This document shows positions 1 through 8,641 of a stretch of DNA of 64,000 nucleotides, piece by piece. The stretch is from contig NZ_KB913017.1 of NCBI RefSeq assembly GCF_000383975.1, forward strand, positions 3,386,265 to 3,450,264, given 5' to 3'. The translations under genes were made by a program, and so were the position numbers. This DNA is from Natronorubrum tibetense GA33. GTDB taxonomy: Archaea > Halobacteriota > Halobacteria > Halobacteriales > Natrialbaceae. The notes under the pieces are model-generated. The model saw only the letters and a program-made list of their open reading frames with translations. It ran no database searches and was not told where the DNA came from. Each line of letters starts with the position of its first letter. Position 1 is the stretch's first letter.

Positions 1-380
1 CGCGTGTCGCAGTATGTATCGTCGCCGCAGGGAGTTTGCGTTGTAAAAACGTGGTTGTGAGATCCAAGAAATTCGTGTCGTCATCGACACAGAGAAGATG
101 CATACAGGAGTGTATGATGCCCTTATCAAAGCTCTTTCTCAAAACACATTCTTCAGCGCCTTAATACGGACACTATCCAGACGCTACTACCGATACGGTT
201 GATTTCGCGGCCGCGGCGATGACGTCTGCTTCTGTGTGGGGGTTCTGTTCAGTCATCCACGCGTAGTCCCGCGGCAACACGTACGATCCGTCGAAGTTGT
301 TCGACCAGCGTATCGCTATGACGAGCAGGCGATGGATCTCGTGTAGTACCCCGCGAGAGTCAGACAGGCGATCGTGACGA
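1..380. other. Stretch without a convincing gene
   Basis: I see no convincing gene here. A 79-codon minus-strand frame (173-412) overlaps the end of the next gene and matches nothing I recognise; it could be a gene remnant. Two perfect inverted repeats lie close together at 75-90 (arms GTGTCG/CGACAC) and 101-116 (arms CATACA/TGTATG), each with a 4-nt spacer. Confidence 0.4.
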
Positions 381-2660
381 CTAGTCCCCAAGCAATCGAG
401 AAAAGAAGCCACCAGATTTGTCGGTATCCGACGCGTCTTCCGTGGTGGCTGACTGCTCGATGTCCGTACCGGTTTCGGCCGCCCCGTTCAGGAGGTCGTT
501 GACAGAGTACCCGATCCACTCAGCGAATTCCTCAGGTGCGCCGATATAGACGCTGGTGGATGATTTCTCGGACATAAATCGTTTCGGGAGACGCTTCTCG
601 TAGTCGTACACCTCGTACTCTTCGCGGTCGAAGTCAGCCGTAATGGCATTCGGCTCCGACTCGAACGTGACACGTCCGCCTTGGATATCTCGCTGCCACT
701 TCAACCGTCCCGTGTCGTACGTCTTCTCAGCCGGTTCATCAGCGGGGAAGTACTCGGGTTGCTCTCGACCGGCTTCGTCGTAGAATTCGCGGACAATGCG
801 ACGGACGTCTTCGATAGTGCCGTTCGCATCGGTCCACGGCTGCTCGGTGAGCATTCGCCGAGCCACGTAACTGAAGATCGGGTTTTGTCGTTCCAGCACC
901 TCCGAAAGGTCTTCTTGTGCTTCGCGGAATCCCGGGTCCTCCGGATTAGAGGGGAAGGAGACATCCATGCTCAGGATTTTCATTCGGTTCCGGAACTCGG
1001 ATTTCGGGAGCGCGTCGTTGGTCGTGAAGATGAGACACGGCTGATCGACGCTGGTGGGCGTCCAGTCGCCCCAGTAGTTTCGGATCGGGCTCCACCGCTG
1101 AATCTTCTCCTTCTCCGCGTCGATGATAGCGTACGGGAAACACGTGTCCCACTCACGGACGCCGCGGACCTCTTTGACGCCGACATCGTCCGCGTCTACA
1201 CCGGAGATGACCGTGTTGTCGGAGACGAGTCGCAGGATGTACTCAGTGAGCTTGTCTTTCCCCGCGTCACTCTTCCCTTCGATGTAGAGGTGCTGCAGGA
1301 CGTTGTCCAGCGTCCGGGACGGTGACGACAACGCCGCGGCGTACTGGTTGGCGAACGGGGCCCAGAACCCGTAGAGGAACGCTTCGTACATCTGCGCCAT
1401 CACTGCGGTCTCGGATTGCGTGTGGCCGTGGTTCTCGACCGTCTCGATGTAGTCTTCGATTGTTTCGAGGCAGTGATCCAGGACTTCGGGGGTCGGCTCG
1501 CCGGTGGCGACAAGAATCATTTCGTCATCCTCGCCGATCACGACCTGTTCGGCCTCCGGAAGGATGGACATCGTTGGGATGGCTGTCGATTCCTTGACCT
1601 GCTTGTTATACGCGCTCATTGGCGCGGTAATGCTGTGGTCTTCGACGGTCGCGCCACGGTCACGGAGCCCAGCCCCGAACTCGTCAGCAGTGTCTTTGTC
1701 CACCTTGCTGGTTCCCATCCGTATCTTCTCGTCGGGTGCACGAATCCGCGGACGGTCGAGCCCATCCGTTAGCCCCGTTTCGTGATCCGATTCGACGAGT
1801 CCGACGTCCGGTGATTCGTCGTCATCCGGAGCGACGCTCGAGCTTTCATCGTCCGTTGGCTCGTCCGGCTCGATGACGTTGCGATCGGCGTTCTCGGGGT
1901 CTTCGACGAACGCAACTGTCTCGTCGGCCTCCTCTGGGTCGTCGACGACGGCAGTGACCTGATCGGCAACATCTTTCAGGTCCTCGACGGCATCCTGATT
2001 CAGGGCAGCAGTGTCGCTCACGTCAAGGTCCCCGGCACCAACCCAGTACTCGATGCGGTTCTCCCGCTCTTCCGGCGTATCGGCATCCTCTAACGCTTCG
2101 ACAAGTCCTTCGAGGAGCGTCTGATCGCTGTACCCCTCGCGGTACTCGTCAATGAACCGCTCGAACTCCTCGTCCAGTTCGGTCCCGACATCGGTCGTGA
2201 AGACGGAGATCTGGTTCGTGTGGTACTCCCAAGAGTTTCGTGAGAGGTTGGCCGATCCTTGGACAAGCTTCACCGTGTCGTCCGGCATGACGATTCGGTA
2301 AATCTTCGAGTGGACTGTCTTTCGGTTCTTCAATCGGATCGTAAGTCGGTTGTCCTGTCGAAGTCGAACGAGCGACCGGGCCGTGGACACCTCGCTCACC
2401 TGGTCGGCATAGTCTTCGGCGTTCCCGATGAGTACGTCGAGTGAGTCGATGTCGTACTCGGTTAGCATCTGTACCATCAGCTCGGGTGTCTCCGCGTACG
2501 TCACGGCGTCTACGTGACGAGCGCCTGCGAACAGATCGAGAAAGTCATCCCGGTCTTTCACCATCGCCAGGCGGTATTTTGCAGCACCGGATCCATAGAA
2601 CTCCGGCATATCTGCGAATCTGTCAAACGAGACATTCGCCGTCAGTTCGTCCATATACAT
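381..2660 (-). CDS. PLD-like nuclease domain fused to P-loop helicase-like ATPase
   Basis: The N-terminal ~170 residues resemble a phospholipase D superfamily nuclease: H117 and K119 (HSK) are followed by GSANLS at 135-140, one HKD-type half-site. A very acidic, low-complexity linker spans about 210-300. The C-terminal half has a P-loop GKSDAGKD at 462-469 (D where S/T is usual), a Walker B-like IIDAE near 512-516 and a sensor-like FTTND at 545-549, an arrangement recalling superfamily 3 viral/plasmid helicases. It ends in a short hydrophobic tail GGFFSRLLGD. The start could be Met1 or Met3; a TATA-like TTTTATT lies just upstream, so the mRNA is probably leaderless. Its function is unknown; replication of the element or anti-invader defence are both possible. 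The domain reading is from motifs only. Confidence 0.7.
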   Translation of the reverse strand: MYMDELTANVSFDRFADMPEFYGSGAAKYRLAMVKDRDDFLDLFAGARHVDAVTYAETPELMVQMLTEYDIDSLDVLIGNAEDYADQVSEVSTARSLVRLRQDNRLTIRLKNRKTVHSKIYRIVMPDDTVKLVQGSANLSRNSWEYHTNQISVFTTDVGTELDEEFERFIDEYREGYSDQTLLEGLVEALEDADTPEERENRIEYWVGAGDLDVSDTAALNQDAVEDLKDVADQVTAVVDDPEEADETVAFVEDPENADRNVIEPDEPTDDESSSVAPDDDESPDVGLVESDHETGLTDGLDRPRIRAPDEKIRMGTSKVDKDTADEFGAGLRDRGATVEDHSITAPMSAYNKQVKESTAIPTMSILPEAEQVVIGEDDEMILVATGEPTPEVLDHCLETIEDYIETVENHGHTQSETAVMAQMYEAFLYGFWAPFANQYAAALSSPSRTLDNVLQHLYIEGKSDAGKDKLTEYILRLVSDNTVISGVDADDVGVKEVRGVREWDTCFPYAIIDAEKEKIQRWSPIRNYWGDWTPTSVDQPCLIFTTNDALPKSEFRNRMKILSMDVSFPSNPEDPGFREAQEDLSEVLERQNPIFSYVARRMLTEQPWTDANGTIEDVRRIVREFYDEAGREQPEYFPADEPAEKTYDTGRLKWQRDIQGGRVTFESEPNAITADFDREEYEVYDYEKRLPKRFMSEKSSTSVYIGAPEEFAEWIGYSVNDLLNGAAETGTDIEQSATTEDASDTDKSGGFFSRLLGD

Positions 2661-3014
2661 AGCAGCGGTCTAAAACGAATAAAACCGTGCCGTGGCGTGG
2701 TAGTGGACCATACGCTATCGACACTTGGAGATACTTCGACAGCGACGCACACCGCACGGTGCTAGGAGCCGGCCAGTCATTGAGGAATGGCGCGAAGCAT
2801 ACGACGAACGGCAACGCGAACCGACGCGGTCAGAAGGAACTGACTTCGGTGAAGGTGATTCGAGGGCAGTTGGAAATCTTAACCAGGTCAGACAAGAGTC
2901 CCCTTATAGGGATTGGCGAGGGAGTATGGGGGCAGTGACAAGGGAGAGGGAGAGCCAGAGTCCTCTAGGGTGGCTAAGCAAATCCTGAGGCGAACTCGGG
3001 GCCGGAAGGGGAGG
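2661..3014. other. Intergenic stretch with a possible coding remnant
   Basis: The left edge holds the promoter of the PLD-like gene (minus strand, TTTTATTCGTTTTAG around 2670-2690). A plus-strand frame at about 2767-2930 (reading RPVIEEWREAYDERQREP and onward) has haloarchaeal-looking composition but no good start and no match I know, so it may be a truncated gene. Nothing else is recognisable. Confidence 0.3.
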
Positions 3015-3962
3015 TCAAAGCTGCTGCAGCCGATCGTAGAACACGTCGTAGAACTGCTCGCCGTTTTTGACCATCCAGTCGAGATACGCGTCCCATTGCT
3101 CTTCGTCGCTAACATCACCGTGTTTTGTAATCCCGATTCTGCTTCGTTTCTTCCCTGACCGAGTCTCCTCGGGCTCATCCCAAGCGACCTGTTGATCAAA
3201 TTGTTGGTCAATCTCATCACGATCTTCTTCCAACTGCGAATACGCGTCAGCATCATCCCGAATAACGAGACCGACTCCGAGTTCATCATCACGCGTGTTA
3301 ATTGTGAACTGGAGTTCGAATCCTGACTTGCCGATGGAGAGATTGTGATAGTAACTCGGGTACGGTTTGCGGGCACTGAGTTGAGTCTCCCGTTCCTCGA
3401 TTCGGTCCCGAAATTCCGTCCAATACTCTTCTTGAAGTTGTTTCGTGTCGGTAAGCTCGCCTTCGGATCGTTGTGCTTTTTGTTTCCATTCGCTCGGTTC
3501 GACGACTGGATTGAGACGAACGGCCGGCTTTGAATCGCCAATTCTCCAGACTTCTAACCGGATAGCGAACAGATCGACTCCCTCACGACTGTTCTCGTTG
3601 AGTCACTGCATTGCGTCGCGGTGCTCGTCATAGAATCGCGGGGCGATCCAGACGATAATATCCGCATCAACGCCTGAGGCGTACGCAATCGATTTCCCCA
3701 GATGATCATGATCGGACGAGTTGAGTTGGTTCTCGATAACGACATTCCGATTGTCGTTGACGACTTCAGCCAAGATATCGACGTTGTACCTGCCGACACT
3801 CTTCTCTTCTTTAATAACCTCTAACTCCAGTCCAAGCGCGTTTTCTAGTTCGGATTCGTCCTCAGAACGTATTTCGTTAGCTACCCAGGGTGTGAAATCC
3901 CGAGCCTCGTCCGTCCAATAGTCACGTACTTCCTGCGACTCAAGAGACTCCAATTCCGGCAT
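3015..3962 (-). pseudogene. DUF4268-type nuclease-like gene, split by one in-frame TGA
   Basis: The frame runs for 315 codons and is open throughout except for one TGA at 3603-3605 (codon 120), where a TGG would read straight through: ...HRDAMQ(W)LNENSREGVDL. I read every codon from 3234 to 3602 and found no other stop. The N-terminal half has the family hallmarks YNVDILA, NVVIENQL and SDHDHLGKS near residues 58-93, and the C-terminal half continues with RLEVWRIGDS and a typical PSEW segment. DUF4268 proteins are PD-(D/E)XK-like predicted nucleases often found with defence genes or alone. Either this is a recent nonsense mutation, a sequencing error, or two polypeptides are made. The upstream promoter region is AT-rich at 3963-4000. 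Confidence 0.8.
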
Positions 3963-4119
3963 AGTCGAGACGATTCACCAGAGTATTAAAAACGTATGTG
4001 ACTATGACCAGCCGTCTGTACCGAGTCAGAACTCTCGTTAAGCCGGCAGAGTAAAAGCTGATCTCGGTAATTCCGTCACTACACTAGTGTAGCGCCGGAT
4101 TCAACGGGATTTTCAGATC

Positions 4120-4527
4120 TCACGGGGAAGTGTTGGTGTCGAGACCAGTTGTCATCTGGTGCTGGGTCTGTATTCCTGTGTGGAACCGTTGGACGAGTTC
4201 GGACTGGTGTTCGGGACACGCCATCGGAAGGATGACCCCGTTTTGAACTTGGACCAAGGGATGCGGCGAATTGTACGGGGCGAGACGGCAATTGGGACAC
4301 GACAATCCGCCGGCCGGTCGATGATGGAGAAGGTCAGCCGTGTCCTCCGATGTCAATCCACAGATCGAAGAAAACTGCTCGAGGTGGTCGTCACAGCTGA
4401 GGACAGGGATCGTCAGCTGGTCCAGGAGGAGAAATGAGACCTCTTGTTGGCTGCCAGACTGGACGGCAGACTGGCACGCATCACATCCGATAGCCGACAG
4501 CGACTGCTGGATATCTGGTGATGCCAT
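4120..4527 (-). CDS. Small zinc-knuckle protein, unknown function
   Basis: This 135-residue protein has CDAC near residue 15, CDDH near 45, CPNC near 77 and CPEH near 104, four short Cys/His pairs spaced like two zinc sites. It has no signal peptide or membrane segment. Small haloarchaeal zinc proteins of this kind are common on mobile elements and their roles are mostly unknown. It stands alone; the neighbours on both sides read differently or lie more than 150 nt away. I do not recognise the family. Confidence 0.65.
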   Translation of the reverse strand: MASPDIQQSLSAIGCDACQSAVQSGSQQEVSFLLLDQLTIPVLSCDDHLEQFSSICGLTSEDTADLLHHRPAGGLSCPNCRLAPYNSPHPLVQVQNGVILPMACPEHQSELVQRFHTGIQTQHQMTTGLDTNTSP

Positions 4528-4663
4528 TGTGTGTCCGCGGGCCGCTACACAGGTAAATCATGGGGTGTCAACCGTTCAGCAGGAGATGATGAGACGCTAA
4601 GACATCTCGAACCAGTTGACCCTGAGACGATTCACTTGGTGCGCTACGGGGCGTCCCCCTTTT

Positions 4664-4678
4664 GCAAGTCATTAAGTG
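4664..4678 (+). promoter_or_regulatory. TATA-like promoter element for the 4701 gene
   Basis: GTCATTAAGTGAGGG lies about 25-35 nt before the ATG, the spacing expected for a leaderless haloarchaeal transcript. Confidence 0.45.
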
Positions 4679-4700
4679 AGGGAGTCCACCAACCTGTTAT

Positions 4701-5153
4701 ATGAGGTACGAAAATTCGGCGGCAGGACGCCAATTGACCCTCCTACTCGAAGGGGTAGCGGTACCGACTGACGAGACAGAGCGTGAGCAGTTCCTCGACG
4801 ATCTCGAAACCGCTCTCGAGTCTGTATTCATCGAACACGACCTCGATACGGAGCGTCTCCGAGCGATCGGTGGTCATACTTACTCAGCAATCGATGACCG
4901 ATGTCCAGTGTGCGGTGACGATTTGAAACTGATCGAGCCGTCACTCGATCCGCATAATGGAGCACACGCACGGGCAACTTGCGAGTGTGGCTGGTTTGGA
5001 GAAGCAGTGTACCGGCTGATCGATCTCCACGAATCCACAGCAGGTAGCGGCGATCACAGTGCGACAAACGATGGTGAGTCAGGAACTGCGCTTTTCGACG
5101 AGAACAGTAGTGTCTCGCTATACGATCTCGATCTTCGGTACTATCCCTACTGA
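4701..5153 (+). CDS. Zinc-ribbon protein, unknown function
   Basis: The 150-residue protein has an alpha-helical N-terminal half and a zinc ribbon made of CPVCGDDL near residues 73-80 and CECGW near 98-102, followed by an acidic tail ending in YYPY. Cytoplasmic, with no signal or membrane segment. The start sits right behind a TATA-like element, so the transcript should be leaderless. The next gene (5216) lies 62 nt downstream in the same direction and has its own possible promoter. Its function is unknown. Confidence 0.7.
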   Translation: MRYENSAAGRQLTLLLEGVAVPTDETEREQFLDDLETALESVFIEHDLDTERLRAIGGHTYSAIDDRCPVCGDDLKLIEPSLDPHNGAHARATCECGWFGEAVYRLIDLHESTAGSGDHSATNDGESGTALFDENSSVSLYDLDLRYYPY

Positions 5154-5215
5154 CGATTGACGCAAAGTGCCACGAATCGACCGCGACCGCAGCTACGAAA
5201 AAAGCTAAGGTATAG

Positions 5216-5740
5216 ATGATAGGGAATCAACCAGACGACGACCGCGACCAGTGTACAAGGAATCAAACACATCCCGTCACGCTCGAGGACGTACTCGCTC
5301 TCGAGGAAGGGGACGCCATTGCTGTGCGAACGGTTATTGAAGAGCGCGTCGAGATATTTGCAGGCCGAGTCGAAGCAGACCCTCCCTCCCTGACGGCAAT
5401 TGAAAATGATCTCGACGAGTATTCTTGCGCATACTTACTGCCTGTCGACACGAATCTCTGGTGGATGCTCGAAGATGATCAAATCCATGATAAATACCAT
5501 GAGTTAGACGAACTTCCGCCATATCGGAAGGCAGTGGGTGAACCACTGACAGAACCACCGTCGTGTTCATTGGACTATCGAGAGGAGGAGGGAGTTCTAT
5601 TCACACTTCCATCACCGGTGTATAACAGCAGACGTGTCCACCACTATGCAAGAGATTGGGAGTACCCTGTCGTCGCACTTGAAAGTGGTAGTCTCGTCGA
5701 ACCTGAGAATCTAATTCCCGGAGACTACGATGGACAATAA
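5216..5740 (+). CDS. Hypothetical acidic protein
   Basis: The 174-residue protein is acidic, with no cysteine pairs arranged as a zinc site, no signal peptide and no membrane segment. It begins with a polar N-terminus, then a beta-rich core (DAIAVRTVIEERVEIFAGRV), and contains LLPVDTNLWWMLEDD in the middle. I do not recognise the family. It follows a zinc-ribbon gene in the same direction; an A-rich run at 5198-5206 could serve as its promoter or the end of the previous unit. Confidence 0.6.
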   Translation: MIGNQPDDDRDQCTRNQTHPVTLEDVLALEEGDAIAVRTVIEERVEIFAGRVEADPPSLTAIENDLDEYSCAYLLPVDTNLWWMLEDDQIHDKYHELDELPPYRKAVGEPLTEPPSCSLDYREEEGVLFTLPSPVYNSRRVHHYARDWEYPVVALESGSLVEPENLIPGDYDGQ

Positions 5741-6083
5741 CGTACTTGCTCTATTTCAAGGATTCCATTGTTTTTGCTCTCGATCGGTGTGCTGGCGCGC
5801 GCGTTCTCATATCAGCACGGATTTTTGGGCGATTCGTTCATCGGGAAATATCAATGAAATCTGTAAAACTCGGGGGTGGCTCTGCTGCTAGGTACTGTTT
5901 TGGGTGTCGGTTAGAGCCATCACTAGTTATTTTCTGCCAGTCTCGGTTATGTAAATTCAGGTGTGGGGGAATCTGAAGTGGATAATCTTGGTTGTTTGCT
6001 GTATTATGGCGATTTGATCGGCTAATAATAGCAGCTGAGGGCTTACTTTTTAAATAGCGTGTAGACTACAACCGTCTGCGAAT
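5741..6083. other. AT-rich intergenic stretch
   Basis: No convincing gene is present. The 76-codon plus frame at 5746-5976 has no protein-like composition. A TATA-like TTTTTAAATA at 6046-6056 sits about 28 nt before the 6084 start and probably drives it. Confidence 0.5.
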
Positions 6084-6557
6084 ATGACAAACACACACGA
6101 TTCCGAATCGGTACAGTGCAGAGATATTGATCATGAAAAACTCTTCGAACAGGGTATAGCCCCGGAGGCGTACCATGACTTTCAGGAGGTGGCTCAGGGT
6201 CTGATCTCTGTCCAAACCTGCTGTGAAATCGGTTACATTGAGGAACGATGCTCGCGTTGTTCAGCCAGGTTTTCCGGCCTTCAGATTCTTGGTGACGTTC
6301 CGAAGTCGATGCAGGATCTCAAGTGGATCACCGATGACGTGTACGATACGTTTTACGAGGATCCACGACCCGTTCATCACGTCGCCATGGGGCCGGATGT
6401 ACTCGAGTTGGGGCAAGAAGCAGTAATGGAGTTGTTCAAGTTGCTGCAGTTGACTGCTGGACTTGCCCGCGAGGACAAAGAGGACGGGACTGGCAAACGA
6501 TCCAAACAGGATCTCTGGGCGCGCGTACTCGGCCCGGAACACGCAAACACCAATTAA
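6084..6557 (+). CDS. Hypothetical protein with Cys-rich knuckle
   Basis: The 157-residue protein has TCC...ERCSRC around residues 45-60, a possible zinc knuckle, followed by a helical C-terminal half with ELFKLLQLTAGL and a basic patch GKRSKQD. There is no signal peptide. The start is supported by a TATA-like box about 28 nt upstream. The function is unknown and I do not recognise the family. It belongs to the run of small zinc-type proteins between 4.1 and 6.6 kb. Confidence 0.6.
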   Translation: MTNTHDSESVQCRDIDHEKLFEQGIAPEAYHDFQEVAQGLISVQTCCEIGYIEERCSRCSARFSGLQILGDVPKSMQDLKWITDDVYDTFYEDPRPVHHVAMGPDVLELGQEAVMELFKLLQLTAGLAREDKEDGTGKRSKQDLWARVLGPEHANTN

Positions 6558-6634
6558 CACGACCAGGCCAGTTGCACGTTAGAATCTGTTATAGAATGAT
6601 TCTCATGGATTCGGACGGTGATCAGTACAAGCGT

Positions 6635-6835
6635 CTACTCATTACTAAGGAAGACACTCGTATCGCGTTTCATGGCCGCTTCAAAGGCTTCCACTTCTTT
6701 CTCTATCGAATCAACGACGTCATCACCTAACAATTCTCGCACCTCTGTCTCTGTTATTTCGCCATCTCTATACTGTTCGTATATTTTGATTTTCTCTGCG
6801 TCAGCATCATCCATAGCTGTGTATTTGCCTCTCAT
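6635..6835 (-). CDS. Small helical protein, antitoxin-like
   Basis: This 66-residue protein is almost entirely helical and charged: EKIKIYEQYRDGEITETEV followed by an EKEVEAFEAAM helix. The size and pattern recall small archaeal antitoxins, but no toxin gene sits beside it, so this is only a resemblance. A start at Met8 is also possible. The next gene on this strand ends 115 nt away at 6950. Confidence 0.45.
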   Translation of the reverse strand: MRGKYTAMDDADAEKIKIYEQYRDGEITETEVRELLGDDVVDSIEKEVEAFEAAMKRDTSVFLSNE

Positions 6836-6949
6836 CGGATTAAGAGTGACTGAGCAACAGACTTCTTGATGCTCACTGCATACCCTAACTGTCGAATATG
6901 AATGAATTTATGACACGCTACGTTAACAGTAGATAGTAGTACCGCTTCT

Positions 6950-8539
6950 TTATTTAGTTCCACACCTGAAACTGAAATAGGCGATTCGGTAACTACGTAT
7001 GCAGGATGGGGCGATTATGTCTGTGTTATCATAGTATTTCCAGCTAGATCCATCGAAGACTGCGAGAACGTATGAATCACCAGCAGACGAATCGTCAGAG
7101 AGTGCAGTATTCCCTTCTTCAGCACCGGACGACTCGCTCAAATCATCCCCTCCGAGTGGACCACCATCAATCACACCGTCGAATTTGCATCTGTCTCCCG
7201 CACAGGTGAAGTCGGAGCCAAATCCTTCGGAATCGACACTCCACAGTTCCACATCATCCGAACTGATCCTAACTCCGTCCCCAGTTGAGTCGCCCGCAGC
7301 AAACGAAGATTGCGAAAGTGAAAAACCATCTGCGTTAACGATCCAAACCCCATGATCATCAGGATCTATAACATGAATGTTGCTTGCTTTTCCATTCACT
7401 GCCCCATCGACGTTAAAACCGTAGCGTCCAGCGTTTCGTGAGATAATCCCACGAGCTTCGCCACGCTCTTGAATCCTGAAACCATCCCGCCCGGTACCAT
7501 CAATAAAGCAGTCAACGATTTTATTTGGGCCGTCGCTTAGGTCTGCAATTCCAAAGTCTTCAGAGTCGAACACCTTACAGCCCTTTACGGTATTATTCGC
7601 TACCCCATCGCCCCGAAAGTCAATCCCCGATCCGGGACCGTCGGGGTTGTGGGCATCGTCAAACGACCACACGTTTTCAACGGTTGAGTTGGTTGTTCCC
7701 ATCGACACATGAATCCCGCTCTGCCGACAATTTCGTGTGATTCCGTGGCCGATATAGATATTGTCGCAGTAATCAGTATCAACGCCGTCACCGTTGCCCG
7801 CGAATGCATCGTCTGAGTCTCCTGAATTCTCGGAAATGAAATGCGTCACCTCCGAATTGTTTGCGAAATCAACGTCGATATTCTCTGTCCTGCCCCCCTC
7901 AACATGGACATATCTAATTGCACAGTTCTCGATACGATTATTTTCTTCACCTTGGATGCCAAGAATATATATTTCGTCGTGTTCATCTCCCTGTGTTATC
8001 GTTGCCGCTGGTCCCGGACCCCATAGTTCAACATTGTTGTGATCAATTGTGACTGGTTTGTCCCAAATATAGGTTCCTGACCCGTATGTACGGACGATTC
8101 CGCCGCCGTTGGAACCAATAGTACTGAGAGCGTCTTGGACTGCCTCCGGCCCGTCGTCAAGGTTGACCCGCTTGACGTTGTTTTGCTCACCTACACTGAC
8201 CTGGTCCGTTTCTACTGCATTCGTGACAAATGCTCCATCCGACTTCCAACCCCACGTCTCGCTGCTCGGTTCATGCTTAATGATGCGATCTCCGGTCTCC
8301 GGATCGATCTTCTCGGACACATCGCCATCGTCAATCCGAATCGGCGAGGTCAGTTCATTGTCCTCGTTGAAGTGATGTGAAGTTCCGTCAGTCATATCCT
8401 CGTCTTCTTCCGGTTCCGGGTCTTCGGAATCTTCGGGGTCGCTCGGACCATCGTCTGTTGTCTCTTGCCTCTGGCAGCCTGCTGTGAGCGTCGCCACCGC
8501 AGCGCCGGCCACAATCGCGGCCCGTCGCGAGAGCTTCAT
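6950..8539 (-). CDS. Tat lipoprotein with right-handed beta-helix (tailspike/pectate-lyase-like)
   Basis: The N-terminus is a Tat lipoprotein signal: SRR at 4-6, a hydrophobic run, then TAGC with the lipid cysteine at residue 22, followed by an acidic spacer. From about residue 125 onward (AVQDALSTIGSNGGGIVRTY) the sequence has the start of a pectate-lyase-3 type fold and then many short N-, G- and D-rich turns (NNRIENC, NSTVENV, NNTVKGC) typical of a right-handed parallel beta-helix. The C-terminal LAVFDGSSWKYYD resembles a tail-fibre tip segment. It is likely exported folded and anchored outside the membrane, where it could bind or cleave polysaccharide. A TATA-like TTTTATATGG lies about 25-30 nt upstream of the start. 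The last ~20 residues look unlike the rest and may be a frame-shifted end. Confidence 0.75.
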   Translation of the reverse strand: MKLSRRAAIVAGAAVATLTAGCQRQETTDDGPSDPEDSEDPEPEEDEDMTDGTSHHFNEDNELTSPIRIDDGDVSEKIDPETGDRIIKHEPSSETWGWKSDGAFVTNAVETDQVSVGEQNNVKRVNLDDGPEAVQDALSTIGSNGGGIVRTYGSGTYIWDKPVTIDHNNVELWGPGPAATITQGDEHDEIYILGIQGEENNRIENCAIRYVHVEGGRTENIDVDFANNSEVTHFISENSGDSDDAFAGNGDGVDTDYCDNIYIGHGITRNCRQSGIHVSMGTTNSTVENVWSFDDAHNPDGPGSGIDFRGDGVANNTVKGCKVFDSEDFGIADLSDGPNKIVDCFIDGTGRDGFRIQERGEARGIISRNAGRYGFNVDGAVNGKASNIHVIDPDDHGVWIVNADGFSLSQSSFAAGDSTGDGVRISSDDVELWSVDSEGFGSDFTCAGDRCKFDGVIDGGPLGGDDLSESSGAEEGNTALSDDSSAGDSYVLAVFDGSSWKYYDNTDIIAPSCIRSYRIAYFSFRCGTK

Positions 8540-8641
8540 GTCTCGTTGGTGTGACAGTCACCATATAAAACATCTGTTTGAGCTGAGTACTAGTCATTAG
8601 CATAGCTCATAAGGTCCGGTCCGGTGTATTAAGTAACCGCG

